From Paenibacillus camelliae (lineage in GTDB: Bacteria; Bacillota; Bacilli; Paenibacillales; Paenibacillaceae), in NCBI RefSeq assembly GCF_023715345.1, contig NZ_JAMBNY010000003.1, positions 124,001 through 188,000 on the forward strand: a stretch of 64,000 nucleotides of DNA, given 5' to 3'. The notes under the pieces were generated by a model. That model was not told the origin of the DNA. It did not search any database and was given only the letters and a program-made list of their open reading frames with translations. Position 1 is the stretch's first letter, and each line of letters begins with the position of its first letter. This document shows, piece after piece, positions 17,746-26,959 of this stretch. The position numbers and the translations under genes were made by a program.

Positions 17746-19116
17746 CTATTGAACTGTGTTTCTTCTTGCCTTTAGTGCAGCATACATCTCACTTGTTTTC
17801 TGCGCGTTAAGATTATAGATTAATGCCACGCCGATAAGAATAATAATGAAGGCGACAATTGGCATGCCTGTATACATTTTTAGTACACCTTGAGCCACTT
17901 CAGCTGATTGGGACTTAGCGCCGGATACAAAACCAACCCAGCCGAGTGCAAAGCTACCAATTGCTGAGCCTAGGCCCATACCAACTTTTCGTGCAAATGA
18001 GTAAAATGAAAATAATGTTCCTTCGTAGTGCTTACCTGTTTGATACTCTGCAAAGTCAATGCAATCTGTTACTAGTGCCCATACAACCATAATGAATACA
18101 GAAGAACCAATCATTGCGATATTGTAAAGCACCATAAACACATAGACATTCTCAAAGGTTACAAGCGTCATTAATGTGGATGCTGCTAGGCTAAAAATGG
18201 CTGAAGCAATGACAAGATTTCGCTTGTTAAACTTTGCGACAAGCTTAGGCACGATAACAAATAAAACAAGGGTTATGCCAATACTGATAAAAGAGTTAAT
18301 TGCAAAGGCACCTGGCATGTGATAACGCTCTGCAAATACGATTGGAGCAAGCTGGTTGACCCCGTTAATAATGAGAAGCGATCCGATGGATGCCACCATC
18401 ATACCTATTAATGGTCGATTTTTCATCGCAGTCTTAAATGCATCCTTAAAGCTGTAATCCGACTGCACGCCAGCTTGCTTGTCCTCACGAATACGCTCTG
18501 TCGTTAATCTAACTAGGCCAGTATACGCAAGCACCGATAACACACTGAATACGATAGCGATCTGGAAAAATGCTTCGGAAACGACTTCGCCTGACTGATC
18601 ATAAATAAACATAGGAACAAAGGATAAAAAGCCGAGACCTACAACCATACCACCAATTGCACGCGCACGAGAAAGCTTCGTACGTTCAACGGGATCATTT
18701 GTAATAACAGACGCAAGCGAGCCATACGGAATGGAATCCGCTGTATAAGCGACACAAAAGAATAAGTAAACAAACACAACCCATACATGGATTGCCGATG
18801 AGCCCCAGCTCGATACGTCAGCAAATGCTAGTAAGCAGGATGCTGCTAGCAGCCATTTAGAAATGGTAATGTAGGGCAGAAATTTATTACCAGACTTACC
18901 GAGCTTCCAACGGTCTGGAAGCGTGCCCATAATGATGTTACAGATTGCGTCAAAAACTTTGCCTAGTAAAAACATCGTCCCCATGAAGTAAGGGCTTACA
19001 CCAAGCACATACGTACAAAATATTAAGAAAAAGCTACCGATGTATAGGTTTACAAAGCTTCCACCTATATCCCCTAGTGCATATCCAACCTGATCTCTCA
19101 CACCAAATTTCCTCAT
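17746..19116 (-). CDS. GPH family sugar/cation symporter (MFS)
   Basis: 456 residues with 12 membrane helices. Family features include the N-terminal FGVRDQVGYALGDIGGSFVN, the DRWKLGKSG loop after helix 2 (about residue 70), and DCIDFAEYQTGKHYEGTLFSFYSFARKVGMGLGSA (about residues 345-380). GPH carriers take up glycosides, pentosides or hexuronides with Na+ or H+. A cre-like site about 135 bp upstream suggests carbon catabolite control. Confidence 0.87.
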   Translation of the reverse strand: MRKFGVRDQVGYALGDIGGSFVNLYIGSFFLIFCTYVLGVSPYFMGTMFLLGKVFDAICNIIMGTLPDRWKLGKSGNKFLPYITISKWLLAASCLLAFADVSSWGSSAIHVWVVFVYLFFCVAYTADSIPYGSLASVITNDPVERTKLSRARAIGGMVVGLGFLSFVPMFIYDQSGEVVSEAFFQIAIVFSVLSVLAYTGLVRLTTERIREDKQAGVQSDYSFKDAFKTAMKNRPLIGMMVASIGSLLIINGVNQLAPIVFAERYHMPGAFAINSFISIGITLVLFVIVPKLVAKFNKRNLVIASAIFSLAASTLMTLVTFENVYVFMVLYNIAMIGSSVFIMVVWALVTDCIDFAEYQTGKHYEGTLFSFYSFARKVGMGLGSAIGSFALGWVGFVSGAKSQSAEVAQGVLKMYTGMPIVAFIIILIGVALIYNLNAQKTSEMYAALKARRNTVQ

Positions 19117-19251
19117 ATGTGCCCTCCTTAAGTGTTCAAAAGTTTATCATGCAGTACGCTGAGACAATTGAATTAAAATGTCATTAACTGTTTCATTATT
19201 GTCAGAAATGCTTCCTTCGATTCACTTGTACTATTAAAATCCTCTATTGAA

Positions 19252-19265
19252 TGTAAACGCTTTTA
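19252..19265. promoter_or_regulatory. Candidate cre (CcpA) site upstream of the symporter
   Basis: TGTAAACGCTTTTA matches the cre consensus TGWAANCGNTNWCA except at the C position. It lies in the symporter upstream region. Confidence 0.5.
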
Positions 19266-19365
19266 CTAGAAAGTAGTTAAAGTATAACTCGAATATCTCC
19301 AAAGTGTTTTCACTGTAATTGCACGATTTTATACTATAATTGCATCCTTCGTTACCCAGCGAAAA

Positions 19366-19400
19366 TAAAAAAGCACGCAACAAATTTATTGTTACGTGCT
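19366..19400 (-). terminator. Terminator behind the broken XRE gene
   Basis: Stem AGCACGCAACAA/TTGTTACGTGCT, followed on the minus strand by TTTTTTATTTT. Confidence 0.8.
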
Positions 19401-19456
19401 ATCGCGATAACAAGTACGAGTGAACAATAGTATACTTACCTTTTTTATTGTCATCA

Positions 19457-19663
19457 CTATTCTTCATTCCTTTCATAATTAAATATAAATAACTCTTCAA
19501 GAGGACGTTCTAGAACATGTGACAGCGTAAAGGCCAACTGTAAACTAGGATCGTATTTGTTGTTCTCAATGGCATTAATCGTTTGTCTTGTCACATTGCA
19601 CCTTTTAGCAAGTTCTTCTTGAGAGAATCCTTTTGCTTTTCTTTGTACTAGATGAGTCTTAAC
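19457..19663 (-). pseudogene. XRE-type helix-turn-helix regulator without a start codon
   Basis: A 68-codon open frame encodes a complete-looking Cro/C1 DNA-binding domain: KAKGFSQEELAKRCNVTRQT, then INAIENNKYDPSLQLAF and LEELFIF. This is the compact YqgA/YcgA-like regulator family. The first codon aligned with the family start is GTT. Upstream in frame there is no ATG, GTG or TTG before a stop about 35 bases away, and no ribosome site. The upstream frame runs into the terminator of the AraC gene at 19719. I read it as a regulator that lost its start. A non-standard start cannot be excluded. Confidence 0.6.
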
Positions 19664-19668
19664 TAAAA

Positions 19669-19708
19669 ATAAAAGAACAGTATAACTGTTTTAGCAGTTA
19701 TGCTGTCC
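19669..19708 (-). terminator. Terminator of the AraC gene at 19719
   Basis: 14-bp stem GGACAGCATAACTG/CAGTTATACTGTTC with one mismatch, then TTTTATTTTT on the minus strand. Confidence 0.85.
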
Positions 19709-19718
19709 TTAAGTTGCT

Positions 19719-20468
19719 TTATTCTTTAACTTGATTCCTTTGCTTCATCCTTTTTCTATACTCCAGTGGAGTCACTTCTTCGATATCTTTGAAAAAAGTA
19801 GAGAAATATTGAGGACTGCTAAATCCAACCATTAAAGCAATTTCAGTCATCGGTAGGTTTGAAAATTGAATAAGCTCCTTCGCTTCTTTAATTCTTCTTA
19901 AATTGCGATATTGACTGATCGTTATCCCTTTTTCTTTCTTAAACACACGCATCATATGTGACGGATGAACATGCATCTTTTTAGCCATTTCATCCATCGA
20001 TGTATCTTCCGTAAAGTACATTTCTATAAATTGTTCTGCTTTTTGCACAACGGTTAACATATTATGCTTTGTTCGGATGTTAGGATCCACATATTCCTTG
20101 ACCATCTTGTCATGAATCTCATCAAGCTCTGTAATGGTTTTCGCGTGTTCAATCATAATCGCATATTTCTCAGAGATGTAATGGCATTGCCAGGCGCTTA
20201 AGCCACCCTTCTCAGCAACATAGCTGTACAATGTATTATGTGACAGCAGAATGTTTTTATATGAGCGAGTTTGATTATTCGGCACCCGCTTAAGAATATT
20301 CAAAAACTCATCTCTAAACTTATTCGTGAAATCCTTATTAAACTGATTGATCCAATTGATGTCACTTCGCTGAATGGCCGCTAAGTATTCCTCCCTAAGC
20401 TTATGGGCAGATTCAATATATTCAGGCGTAGGCCCTTTGCGGTTTTTATCCACTGCTTCATCTGTCAT
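19719..20468 (-). CDS. AraC family regulator (helix-turn-helix at C-terminus)
   Basis: 249 residues. The N-terminal 150 are helical and of unrecognised fold, with no membrane segment. The C-terminal 100 are a standard AraC domain (TSMDEMAKKMHVHPSHMMRVF and MTEIALMVGFSSPQYFSTFF). The N-terminal part resembles the sensor region of transcriptional regulators controlling surface proteins, but that is a weak impression. Target unknown. Confidence 0.8.
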   Translation of the reverse strand: MTDEAVDKNRKGPTPEYIESAHKLREEYLAAIQRSDINWINQFNKDFTNKFRDEFLNILKRVPNNQTRSYKNILLSHNTLYSYVAEKGGLSAWQCHYISEKYAIMIEHAKTITELDEIHDKMVKEYVDPNIRTKHNMLTVVQKAEQFIEMYFTEDTSMDEMAKKMHVHPSHMMRVFKKEKGITISQYRNLRRIKEAKELIQFSNLPMTEIALMVGFSSPQYFSTFFKDIEEVTPLEYRKRMKQRNQVKE

Positions 20469-20605
20469 TAAAAGTCCCCTGCCTTACATTGCTTATACAA
20501 AGAATGTTGCCCTAATTTTTTCTTATTTTAGCGAAGTCGTTAGCACGCGTCAATTAAAGTACAGCTTTTGAAAGTAACGTAGCACATTAATTAATATGTT
20601 AATCG

Positions 20606-21055
20606 TTACGAGAGCAGCTTATTCCGTTCACCTTCATAAAGGTTAATCCACTGCTCAGGAGTCATTTTTGAAGCTAGCTCACCAATTAATGAATAAGGAA
20701 TTTTGTTTGGATTCGTAAACCGAATACAGCTTTTACCCATATTTAATTTAGTTGGCATAATCTTTGCATATTCCTCTTGAAACCATGTAAGGAGCTCAGG
20801 ATCCGCATATACACCCATATGGTACAATGCGAGATGTCGCTTTTGTGCAACGATACTAATAAACGGAAGTGGTGTGTTTGGCGTACAATGATAGCCTTGA
20901 GCATACGTAGTTAAGGGAACAACAAACCCGATCCCCCCATATTGGGATACCTGCTCAAAGCCTTCTGGAATATGACGCTCCACCGTATCTACAAGCTGTA
21001 CAAAGCTTTCTTTCCACTTTTCATCGATCTGTTCCATCAATTCTTCTTTCATCAT
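20606..21055 (-). CDS. DUF1801 domain protein
   Basis: 149 residues with DUF1801 (YdhG-like) features: IPEGFEQVSQYGGIGFVVPL, an ALYHMGVY strand, and KSCIRFTNPNKIPYSLIGEL. Function of the family is not established; some members were called iron chaperones. The start at 21055, one of two adjacent ATGs, follows GAGGAGGG. The mqo terminator sits just upstream, so it has its own promoter or depends on read-through. Confidence 0.8.
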   Translation of the reverse strand: MMKEELMEQIDEKWKESFVQLVDTVERHIPEGFEQVSQYGGIGFVVPLTTYAQGYHCTPNTPLPFISIVAQKRHLALYHMGVYADPELLTWFQEEYAKIMPTKLNMGKSCIRFTNPNKIPYSLIGELASKMTPEQWINLYEGERNKLLS

Positions 21056-21075
21056 TAGCCCTCCTCGGCAGTAAA

Positions 21076-21115
21076 CAAAAAGAAGCAAAATGCCTGTCAG
21101 CCATTATGCTTCTTT
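21076..21115 (-). terminator. Terminator of mqo
   Basis: GAAGCATAATG/CATTTTGCTTC stem with TTTTTGTTT after it on the minus strand, between mqo and the DUF1801 gene. Confidence 0.8.
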
Positions 21116-21177
21116 TCGTATCATTCTATTTATTTCCTTTATTTATCCCAAAATACTACATATGAATAATTACGTTA

Positions 21178-22680
21178 CTAAAGCTTTGCCGGTTGGTTGC
21201 TTACAAGACCTAGAGAACGTGACGTTGAGCTTTCTAACTTTTGCAGCAGCTCTGGATGCTCCAGCACGGATAATCCGTATGATGGAATCATTTCCTTCAG
21301 CTTCGGCTCCCACTCTTTCACGTGCTGCGGGAAGCAACGATGAATGACATCAACCATAACTTGCACAGCAGTTGAAGCACCTGGAGATGCTCCAAGCAAG
21401 GCAGCAATAGAGCCATCCTCAGCGCTAATTACCTCTGTCCCGAACTGAAGGGTGCCTTTACCGCCAGCCTCTGTATCCTTAATGACCTGCACACGCTGAC
21501 CGGCTACAACAATACCCCAATCCTCAAGCTTTGCGTTAGGAATAAATTCACGCAGCTCCTCTAAACGCTTCTCATTAGAGAGCATCACTTGTTGGATCAA
21601 GTATTTCGTAAGCGCCATTTCCTTCACGCCAGCAGCAAGCATCGTTGTGACATTGTGCGGCTTAATGGATGTAACAAGATCAAACATCGAGCCAGTTTTA
21701 AGAAACTTTGGCGAGAAGCCCGCAAAAGGCCCAAACAGCAATGACTTCTTGTTGTTAATATATCTAGTGTCCAGATGTGGCACGGACATTGGTGGTGCTC
21801 CAACTTTAGCTTTTCCGTACACCTTGGCGTGATGCTGCTCAACAATTTCTTGGTTGTTGCACACCATAAACAATCCGCTTACCGGGAATCCACCAATATG
21901 CTTGCCTTCAGGAATGCCTGACTTTTGCAGCAAGTGCAAGCTTCCTCCGCCCGCACCTATAAATACGAATTTCGCTTGATGACGCTCAACGGTGCCGCTC
22001 TCCATATTACGGACCTTCAGCTCCCATAAGCCATCACTTGTACGCTTCATATCATTGACGCTGTGCTTGTAGTGGATAGCAACGTCTTTGCTTTTCAAAT
22101 GGTCGAACAGCATGCGGGTCAAGGCACCAAAATTGACGTCTGTCCCCGAATCGATTTTAGTCGCAGCAATCGGCTCATTTGATGTGCGTCCATCCATAAT
22201 AAGTGGAAACCATTCCGCCAGCTGATCTCGACGTTCAGAATATTCCATACCTTGAAATAAAGGATTCTTTGATAGCGCTTCAAATCTTTTTTTCAAAAAC
22301 GCAACATTTTTTTCTCCAAGCACCATGCTCATATGCGGCAGAGGCATAATGAAGTCCTGAGGGTTGCTGATTCGTTTGTTGTTTACAAGATAAGACCAAA
22401 ATTGCTTAGAAACTAGAAACTGTTCATTGATTTTAACTGCTTTACTAATATCTATTGAACCATCAGCCTTTTCAGCAGTATAGTTAAGCTCACAAAGTGC
22501 AGCATGCCCAGTTCCGGCATTATTCCATTCGTTCGAGCTTTCCGCTCCTGCCTCTTCCAGCTTCTCAAACACTTTAATATTCCATTCTGGTACTAATTCT
22601 TTTAGCAGTGATCCTAGTGTCGCACTCATAATTCCGGCACCAATTAAAATAACGTCTGTTTTCGTCTCTCTGTTACTCAT
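21178..22680 (-). CDS. mqo: Malate:quinone oxidoreductase
   Basis: 500 residues, the normal length for this FAD-dependent peripheral membrane enzyme, which oxidises malate to oxaloacetate and passes electrons to quinone. The FAD motif [11 protein letters not shown] is at residues 13-23. Family blocks include [17 protein letters not shown] (about residue 52), GGFPVSGLF and [15 protein letters not shown]. It may replace or supplement NAD-dependent malate dehydrogenase in the TCA cycle. It is monocistronic, with a terminator at 21076. Confidence 0.93.
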   Translation of the reverse strand: MSNRETKTDVILIGAGIMSATLGSLLKELVPEWNIKVFEKLEEAGAESSNEWNNAGTGHAALCELNYTAEKADGSIDISKAVKINEQFLVSKQFWSYLVNNKRISNPQDFIMPLPHMSMVLGEKNVAFLKKRFEALSKNPLFQGMEYSERRDQLAEWFPLIMDGRTSNEPIAATKIDSGTDVNFGALTRMLFDHLKSKDVAIHYKHSVNDMKRTSDGLWELKVRNMESGTVERHQAKFVFIGAGGGSLHLLQKSGIPEGKHIGGFPVSGLFMVCNNQEIVEQHHAKVYGKAKVGAPPMSVPHLDTRYINNKKSLLFGPFAGFSPKFLKTGSMFDLVTSIKPHNVTTMLAAGVKEMALTKYLIQQVMLSNEKRLEELREFIPNAKLEDWGIVVAGQRVQVIKDTEAGGKGTLQFGTEVISAEDGSIAALLGASPGASTAVQVMVDVIHRCFPQHVKEWEPKLKEMIPSYGLSVLEHPELLQKLESSTSRSLGLVSNQPAKL

Positions 22681-22969
22681 TTTAACCGTCCTTACACTCT
22701 AAGATTTGAAGAAAGGTTGTAGGCGCTCCTGCGTAGGCTCATACAAGGCAGAGTGCGACCTAGTCACACACCTTTTCTAGACCGATAACACTTAACTATA
22801 GTTTATCACTATTATTTACAGATTAACATATGTTCTATTATATGATAGTAGCACTAGTTTTAATAGACGCAAATAGCAAGACGCACCGTTTTAGGTACTA
22901 ATTTATGCCATATGTATGTCACAAACAGTTCTGCTTCATCGTCTCATCTTTAGTAATAGTGAAATAAAG
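22681..22969. other. Intergenic region: mqo upstream side and ECF41 promoter
   Basis: There is no gene here. The left part should carry the mqo promoter on the minus strand; I see no certain boxes for it. The right part holds the ECF41-type promoter at 22917. Confidence 0.5.
22917..22943 (+). promoter_or_regulatory. ECF41-type promoter
   Basis: TGTCACA, a spacer of exactly 16 bases, then CGTC. This matches the ECF41 target promoter described in the literature (TGTCACA-N16-CGTC). It lies about 495 bp upstream of the oxidoreductase gene, whose partner sigma factor is ECF41-type. Confidence 0.8.
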
Positions 22970-23413
22970 GTTAAATATGGTTGGATTTCAGGACCAAGAA
23001 GATGGGGAGAAACTAGAAAACGAGTAGCGCAGCGTACGGTATTGGTACGTGAGCAACGGAGTTTTCGGTTGAGCCCCATATTCGCCGTCGATTATGCTAC
23101 AACGCAGTGCGTCGTCATCAAAGTCGAACATATTTAACTTCCATTAAAATAAAGGTTAAATATGGTTGGCTTTCAGCGCTTCGCTTAACCTTCTCTACGC
23201 TCGAACCTTCCTTCGTCAGGAGGTCGCTTTAGAGATGGTAAGCTTCGCTGTAGTTGATGTTAGTGTACCAAAGGGGATTGAACGTTAATAGAAAACGAGT
23301 AGCGCAGCGTACGGTGTTGGTACGTGAGAACCGCAGTTTTCGGTTGAACCCCATATTCGCCGTCGACTAAGCTACAGCGCAGTACATCGTCATCAAAGTC
23401 GAACATATTTAAC
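22970..23413. repeat. Intergenic repeat block 2 inside the ECF41 operon leader
   Basis: Unit c (22970-23138) and unit d (23155-23413) both start GTTAAATATGGTTGG and end with CATATTTAAC, with near-identical flanks (AATAAAG before, TTCCA after). Unit d carries the extra 60-bp hairpin (23183-23243). Both have the core containing CGTACGGTRTTGGTACG. An ORF at 22916-23137 is a repeat by-product. Confidence 0.85.
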
Positions 23414-23438
23414 TTCCACTAAAAGGAGGCGTTGATGT

Positions 23439-24701
23439 ATGAAGGATGTCATCATCATCGGCACAGGCCTAGCCGGCTATACTGCCGCTCATTATTTAGC
23501 GAAAAGCAATCTATCGGTGCTCATGTTGGAGAAAAGTAAATCCGTTGGTGGGAGAGCTCAAACGAAGAAAATCAGTGGACAGTACTTTAATATGGGGCCT
23601 CATGCCGTGTACAAAAAAGGAGAAGGTGCAGCCATTCTCGAACATTTAGGTATCGAGCTGCATGGTCGATCTCCTAAGCTAAGCGGAGAGATCTACGAGC
23701 AGAATGATGCATATACCGCACCCTTCACTGCATCTGGGTTGCTGGCATCCTCTTATCTTAGCTGGAAAGAGCGCAAAGAATGGATGATGATTATAATGCG
23801 ACTGAGCAGCATGAAGATAGATGATGTACCACAGCAATCGTATGAGCAGTGGATTGAGTCGAATGTAAGATCCGATAGGGTAAAAGGCTTGCTATATGCG
23901 CTCGGAAGGCTCGCTTCTTACTGTCATGCTCCTGATATAATAAGTGCCAAGGTCATGCTTGCCCAAGTAAAGACTGCATTGGGAAAGGTTCTGTATCTCG
24001 ATGGCGGCTGGCAATCACTTGTGGATCAGCTGCACAACAAGGCCGTACTATTAGATGTACAGATTAAGAAGGAAAGTAATGTGCAACAGATTCGCACAGA
24101 TGAAAAGAATGGGTTTAAGCTAACACTATCTAATGGTGAAATTATATATGGGAAGCACGTGATCTATACCGGGGAGCCACAGGCACTGAATCAAATGCTC
24201 GATGTCGAACACCCGTATCGCGATGATTTATCGTCAATGAAAGCAATAAAAGCAGCCTCTCTAGACGTCGCGTTAACGAAGCTTCCGCAGCCGAAACGAT
24301 TGTTTGCGATGAGTACTACAGATCCGTTATACTTTGCCGTTCATTCCTCTTATGCCAAGCTGTCTGAGCATGGGGATAGTATCGTTCTGCACTGTTTAAA
24401 ATATCTCCGCCCCGGTGAACAGGCTAACAATGAGCAGGTCAGAAGCGAGCTAGAGCAATTTATTGAAAGGCTACAGCCGGGCTGGAAAAATGAAGTCATT
24501 ACGAGTCGGTTTATGCCGAGCATCACAGTCAATCATCGATTACCACGGGCAAATGAGGAATCACCATTATTACAATCATTAGCTGTTGTTCCAGGAATCT
24601 ATGTTGCTGGAGACTGGGCTTCCCCACACTCGATGCTGTTAGACGGCGCAGTCAGCAGTGGAAGGTTAGCAGCAGAGCATATTATTCGAGAGATGAGGTG
24701 A
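23439..24701 (+). CDS. FAD-dependent oxidoreductase (phytoene desaturase/PPOX-like)
   Basis: 420 residues. The dinucleotide motif GTGLAGYTAAHYLA (residues 7-20) is followed by MLEKSKSVGGRAQT, the mark of the flavin amine-oxidase and CrtI superfamily. The C-terminal FAD contact is GIYVAGDWASPHSMLLDGAVSSG (about residues 387-410). Substrate unknown. It is directly followed by an ECF41 sigma factor, and such sigma factors commonly control an adjacent oxidoreductase. AAAGGAGG precedes the ATG. Confidence 0.85.
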   Translation: MKDVIIIGTGLAGYTAAHYLAKSNLSVLMLEKSKSVGGRAQTKKISGQYFNMGPHAVYKKGEGAAILEHLGIELHGRSPKLSGEIYEQNDAYTAPFTASGLLASSYLSWKERKEWMMIIMRLSSMKIDDVPQQSYEQWIESNVRSDRVKGLLYALGRLASYCHAPDIISAKVMLAQVKTALGKVLYLDGGWQSLVDQLHNKAVLLDVQIKKESNVQQIRTDEKNGFKLTLSNGEIIYGKHVIYTGEPQALNQMLDVEHPYRDDLSSMKAIKAASLDVALTKLPQPKRLFAMSTTDPLYFAVHSSYAKLSEHGDSIVLHCLKYLRPGEQANNEQVRSELEQFIERLQPGWKNEVITSRFMPSITVNHRLPRANEESPLLQSLAVVPGIYVAGDWASPHSMLLDGAVSSGRLAAEHIIREMR

Positions 24702-24705
24702 TCTT

Positions 24706-25560
24706 GTGCAAATTAGTAATGAGGAATATCGTCAGCTTAAGCCGCTGTTGTTTTCACTAGGCTATCGACTGCTAGGCTCGGCTAATGATGCTGAAGATAT
24801 GGCACAGGAAACCTTTCTTAAAGCGTATCAAATCGAAGAAGAGCTAGTCGATAACAAGAAAGCCTATCTCTGCAAAATGATGACGAATCGCTGTCTCGAT
24901 CTATTAAAATCAGCACGTCATAAAAGAGAAATTTATACAGGGCCATGGAATCCTGAGCCATTAATGCTTGAGGGCGATCCATCCGAGTACGTTCTACAGA
25001 GAGAAGGTCTTAGTATAGCTTATTTGCGGATGATGGAGCATTTATCACCTGATGAGCGAGCCGTTCTGCTTTTAAGGGAGGCTTTCGATTTCACGTATAG
25101 CGAGATCGCTGGCATGCTGGATAAAAAGGAGGACAATTGCCGAAAAATATTCAGTCGTGCTAAGCAAAGAATGGTCGCGGTTGAAGGGGAAAGCTTAGAC
25201 TATGAAAGTAATCGCTCGATCATTCTACGGTTTATTGAGGCGTTTCAAATGCATAATATGGATGCTTTGCTGGAGCTAATCTCAGATAATGTAACGCTCT
25301 TTTCCGACGGCGGTGGAAAGGTACACGCAGCCGTACGTCCGATACATTCCCGCTCCAATGTTATTGCGTTTTTATTTGGCATTATAAGTAAGGCACCAGA
25401 TAACTTCTATGTTGAGGTGAATACCGTCAACGCTCAGCCTGCCATTCTCATCTATATCGATGATGTTCTTCAAAGCGTCATTAGCTTCTATATTCAGAAC
25501 ATAACTATAAAAGAAGTGTATATTACGCTAAACCCAGATAAGCTGCCTACTCTAAGATGA
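24706..25560 (+). CDS. ECF41 family sigma factor (SigJ-like) with SnoaL-like C-terminus
   Basis: 284 residues. Sigma region 2 (DAEDMAQETFLKAY, about residue 25) and region 4 (FTYSEIAGMLDKKEDNCRKIFSRA, about residues 125-150) are followed by a SnoaL-like domain of about 110 residues. The three ECF41 marker motifs are all present: WNPEP (for WLPEP) in the linker, DGGGK (about residue 205), and NPDKL near the C-terminus. In this group the C-terminal domain replaces an anti-sigma factor. It starts at GTG 4 bases after the oxidoreductase stop, so the two form an operon, probably autoregulated. Confidence 0.92.
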   Translation: MQISNEEYRQLKPLLFSLGYRLLGSANDAEDMAQETFLKAYQIEEELVDNKKAYLCKMMTNRCLDLLKSARHKREIYTGPWNPEPLMLEGDPSEYVLQREGLSIAYLRMMEHLSPDERAVLLLREAFDFTYSEIAGMLDKKEDNCRKIFSRAKQRMVAVEGESLDYESNRSIILRFIEAFQMHNMDALLELISDNVTLFSDGGGKVHAAVRPIHSRSNVIAFLFGIISKAPDNFYVEVNTVNAQPAILIYIDDVLQSVISFYIQNITIKEVYITLNPDKLPTLR

Positions 25561-25724
25561 TAAATTCAGATAAAAAGCAAGAGGAAGTTTAGAATGTGAT
25601 GAATCCCTTCCAGTTAGGCCGATAGAGGACTAAAGCTTCTATCGTCTACTTAAATGGGAGCCTATCATCTAAGACCTGCTCTTGCTATTTCTATTTGTCG
25701 CATTTCATTCATTTATTGTTTCAC

Positions 25725-25762
25725 AAAAGAGTACCAGAATTGCTCCTCATGGTACTCTTTTT
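25725..25762. terminator. Terminator between the sigma operon and GH105
   Basis: AAAGAGTACCA/TGGTACTCTTT stem with a 13-base loop. It has T-rich flanks on the plus side and A-rich on the left, so it may serve both convergent units. Confidence 0.85.
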
Positions 25763-25836
25763 ATTTATTTCTTTTTATAAGTTCGGTATGCATCTTACCT
25801 ATAAACGATCACTCTTATTCTGTACACTATCTTTCA

Positions 25837-26946
25837 CTATTTACTAGGCACGCTTGCTAAGATTTTCTCCAACTCAACAGATGCTAATACAAAGGCACCT
25901 ACACCATGAAGATCATTCTCGCTTGTTGGACGCGTCACATAGTTCTCATAGTCTCCTGCAGACGTTCCAATGCATATATGTGGCAGCACAAACTGATCTT
26001 GCTCATCGATGACCGCATCAAGCAGACCAAGATAGCCCTTCTTGGCCACTGCTAATGCCTCGTCTTCAACTAAGCCACGCTGATAAGCTTTAGCGATCGC
26101 ATATACAAATAAGCAGGAACCAGACGTTTCAAGCCAATTATCTTCTCGCTCGCCTTTGTCTACAACCTGGTACCAGAGTCCGGTCTTAGCATCCTGGTAA
26201 GGAATAATCGCTTGCACAAACTGTTGAAGCGCCTGTTCCCACTGCTTATTGCGAGGATCTGATTCTGGCAATTCATCAAGGAATTGACTGAGCGCTAAAC
26301 CATACCAGCCTAATGATCGAGCCCAAAATTCTGGTGAGCAGCCCGTTTCTTGGTTAGCCCAAGGCATCTTTTTGCTCTCATCCCATGCGTGATAAAGCAG
26401 TCCAGTCTGCTCATCGCGCATATGTCTACGCATTAGCCTCTCCTGCAAAAATACAAAATCTCGAAGCTCAGGATCGTTATATTGATTAGCGTACTTCAAA
26501 GCAAATACGCCGCCCATATATAGCCCATCCAGCCACATATTGTACGGATATTTATCCTTATGCCAGTAGCCTCCCTCGCTCGTCTGATTGAGCGTATCGA
26601 ATAAATGACGCAGCTTGCGAGCCGCAATGCTATAGCGCTGATCTCCCTTGTACTTCTCTGCCAGTCGGAACAGCAGCAGCCCAGGCTGGATTGCATCCAG
26701 CTCATCGCGCGCAAAGTAGAAGTTCCCCTCTGCATCAATAAGCTTGTCGACGTAGCGCTTAATGTACTGCTCATAGCGCTCATCACCACTATGCTCCAGT
26801 ACCTCCTCCATGCCGCAAAGAAAAACCCCTTGATGGTAATGCCAGCGATAAGCTGGCGGCAGCTCCTCAGGCACATACTGTGCCATCAACGTATCACAAG
26901 CAAACTCCGCCCATTGAATGGGCGACCAATCCGTTTGTCTATTCAT
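25837..26946 (-). CDS. GH105 unsaturated rhamnogalacturonyl hydrolase (YteR/YesR-like)
   Basis: 369 residues, an (alpha/alpha)6 barrel of the GH88/GH105 type. The key block YNMWLDGLYMGGVF (about residue 131) carries the catalytic Asp of YteR. Later blocks are WARSLGWYGLALSQFLDELP, ETSGSCLFVYAIAKAYQRG and GVGAFVLASVELEK. These enzymes remove the terminal unsaturated uronic acid left by pectin lyases. There is no signal peptide, so it acts on imported oligosaccharides. GGAGG lies 7 bases before the ATG. It is at the end of the ABC locus but separated from it by repeat block 3. Confidence 0.9.
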   Translation of the reverse strand: MNRQTDWSPIQWAEFACDTLMAQYVPEELPPAYRWHYHQGVFLCGMEEVLEHSGDERYEQYIKRYVDKLIDAEGNFYFARDELDAIQPGLLLFRLAEKYKGDQRYSIAARKLRHLFDTLNQTSEGGYWHKDKYPYNMWLDGLYMGGVFALKYANQYNDPELRDFVFLQERLMRRHMRDEQTGLLYHAWDESKKMPWANQETGCSPEFWARSLGWYGLALSQFLDELPESDPRNKQWEQALQQFVQAIIPYQDAKTGLWYQVVDKGEREDNWLETSGSCLFVYAIAKAYQRGLVEDEALAVAKKGYLGLLDAVIDEQDQFVLPHICIGTSAGDYENYVTRPTSENDLHGVGAFVLASVELEKILASVPSK

Positions 26947-26959
26947 TAGTTACCTCCTA

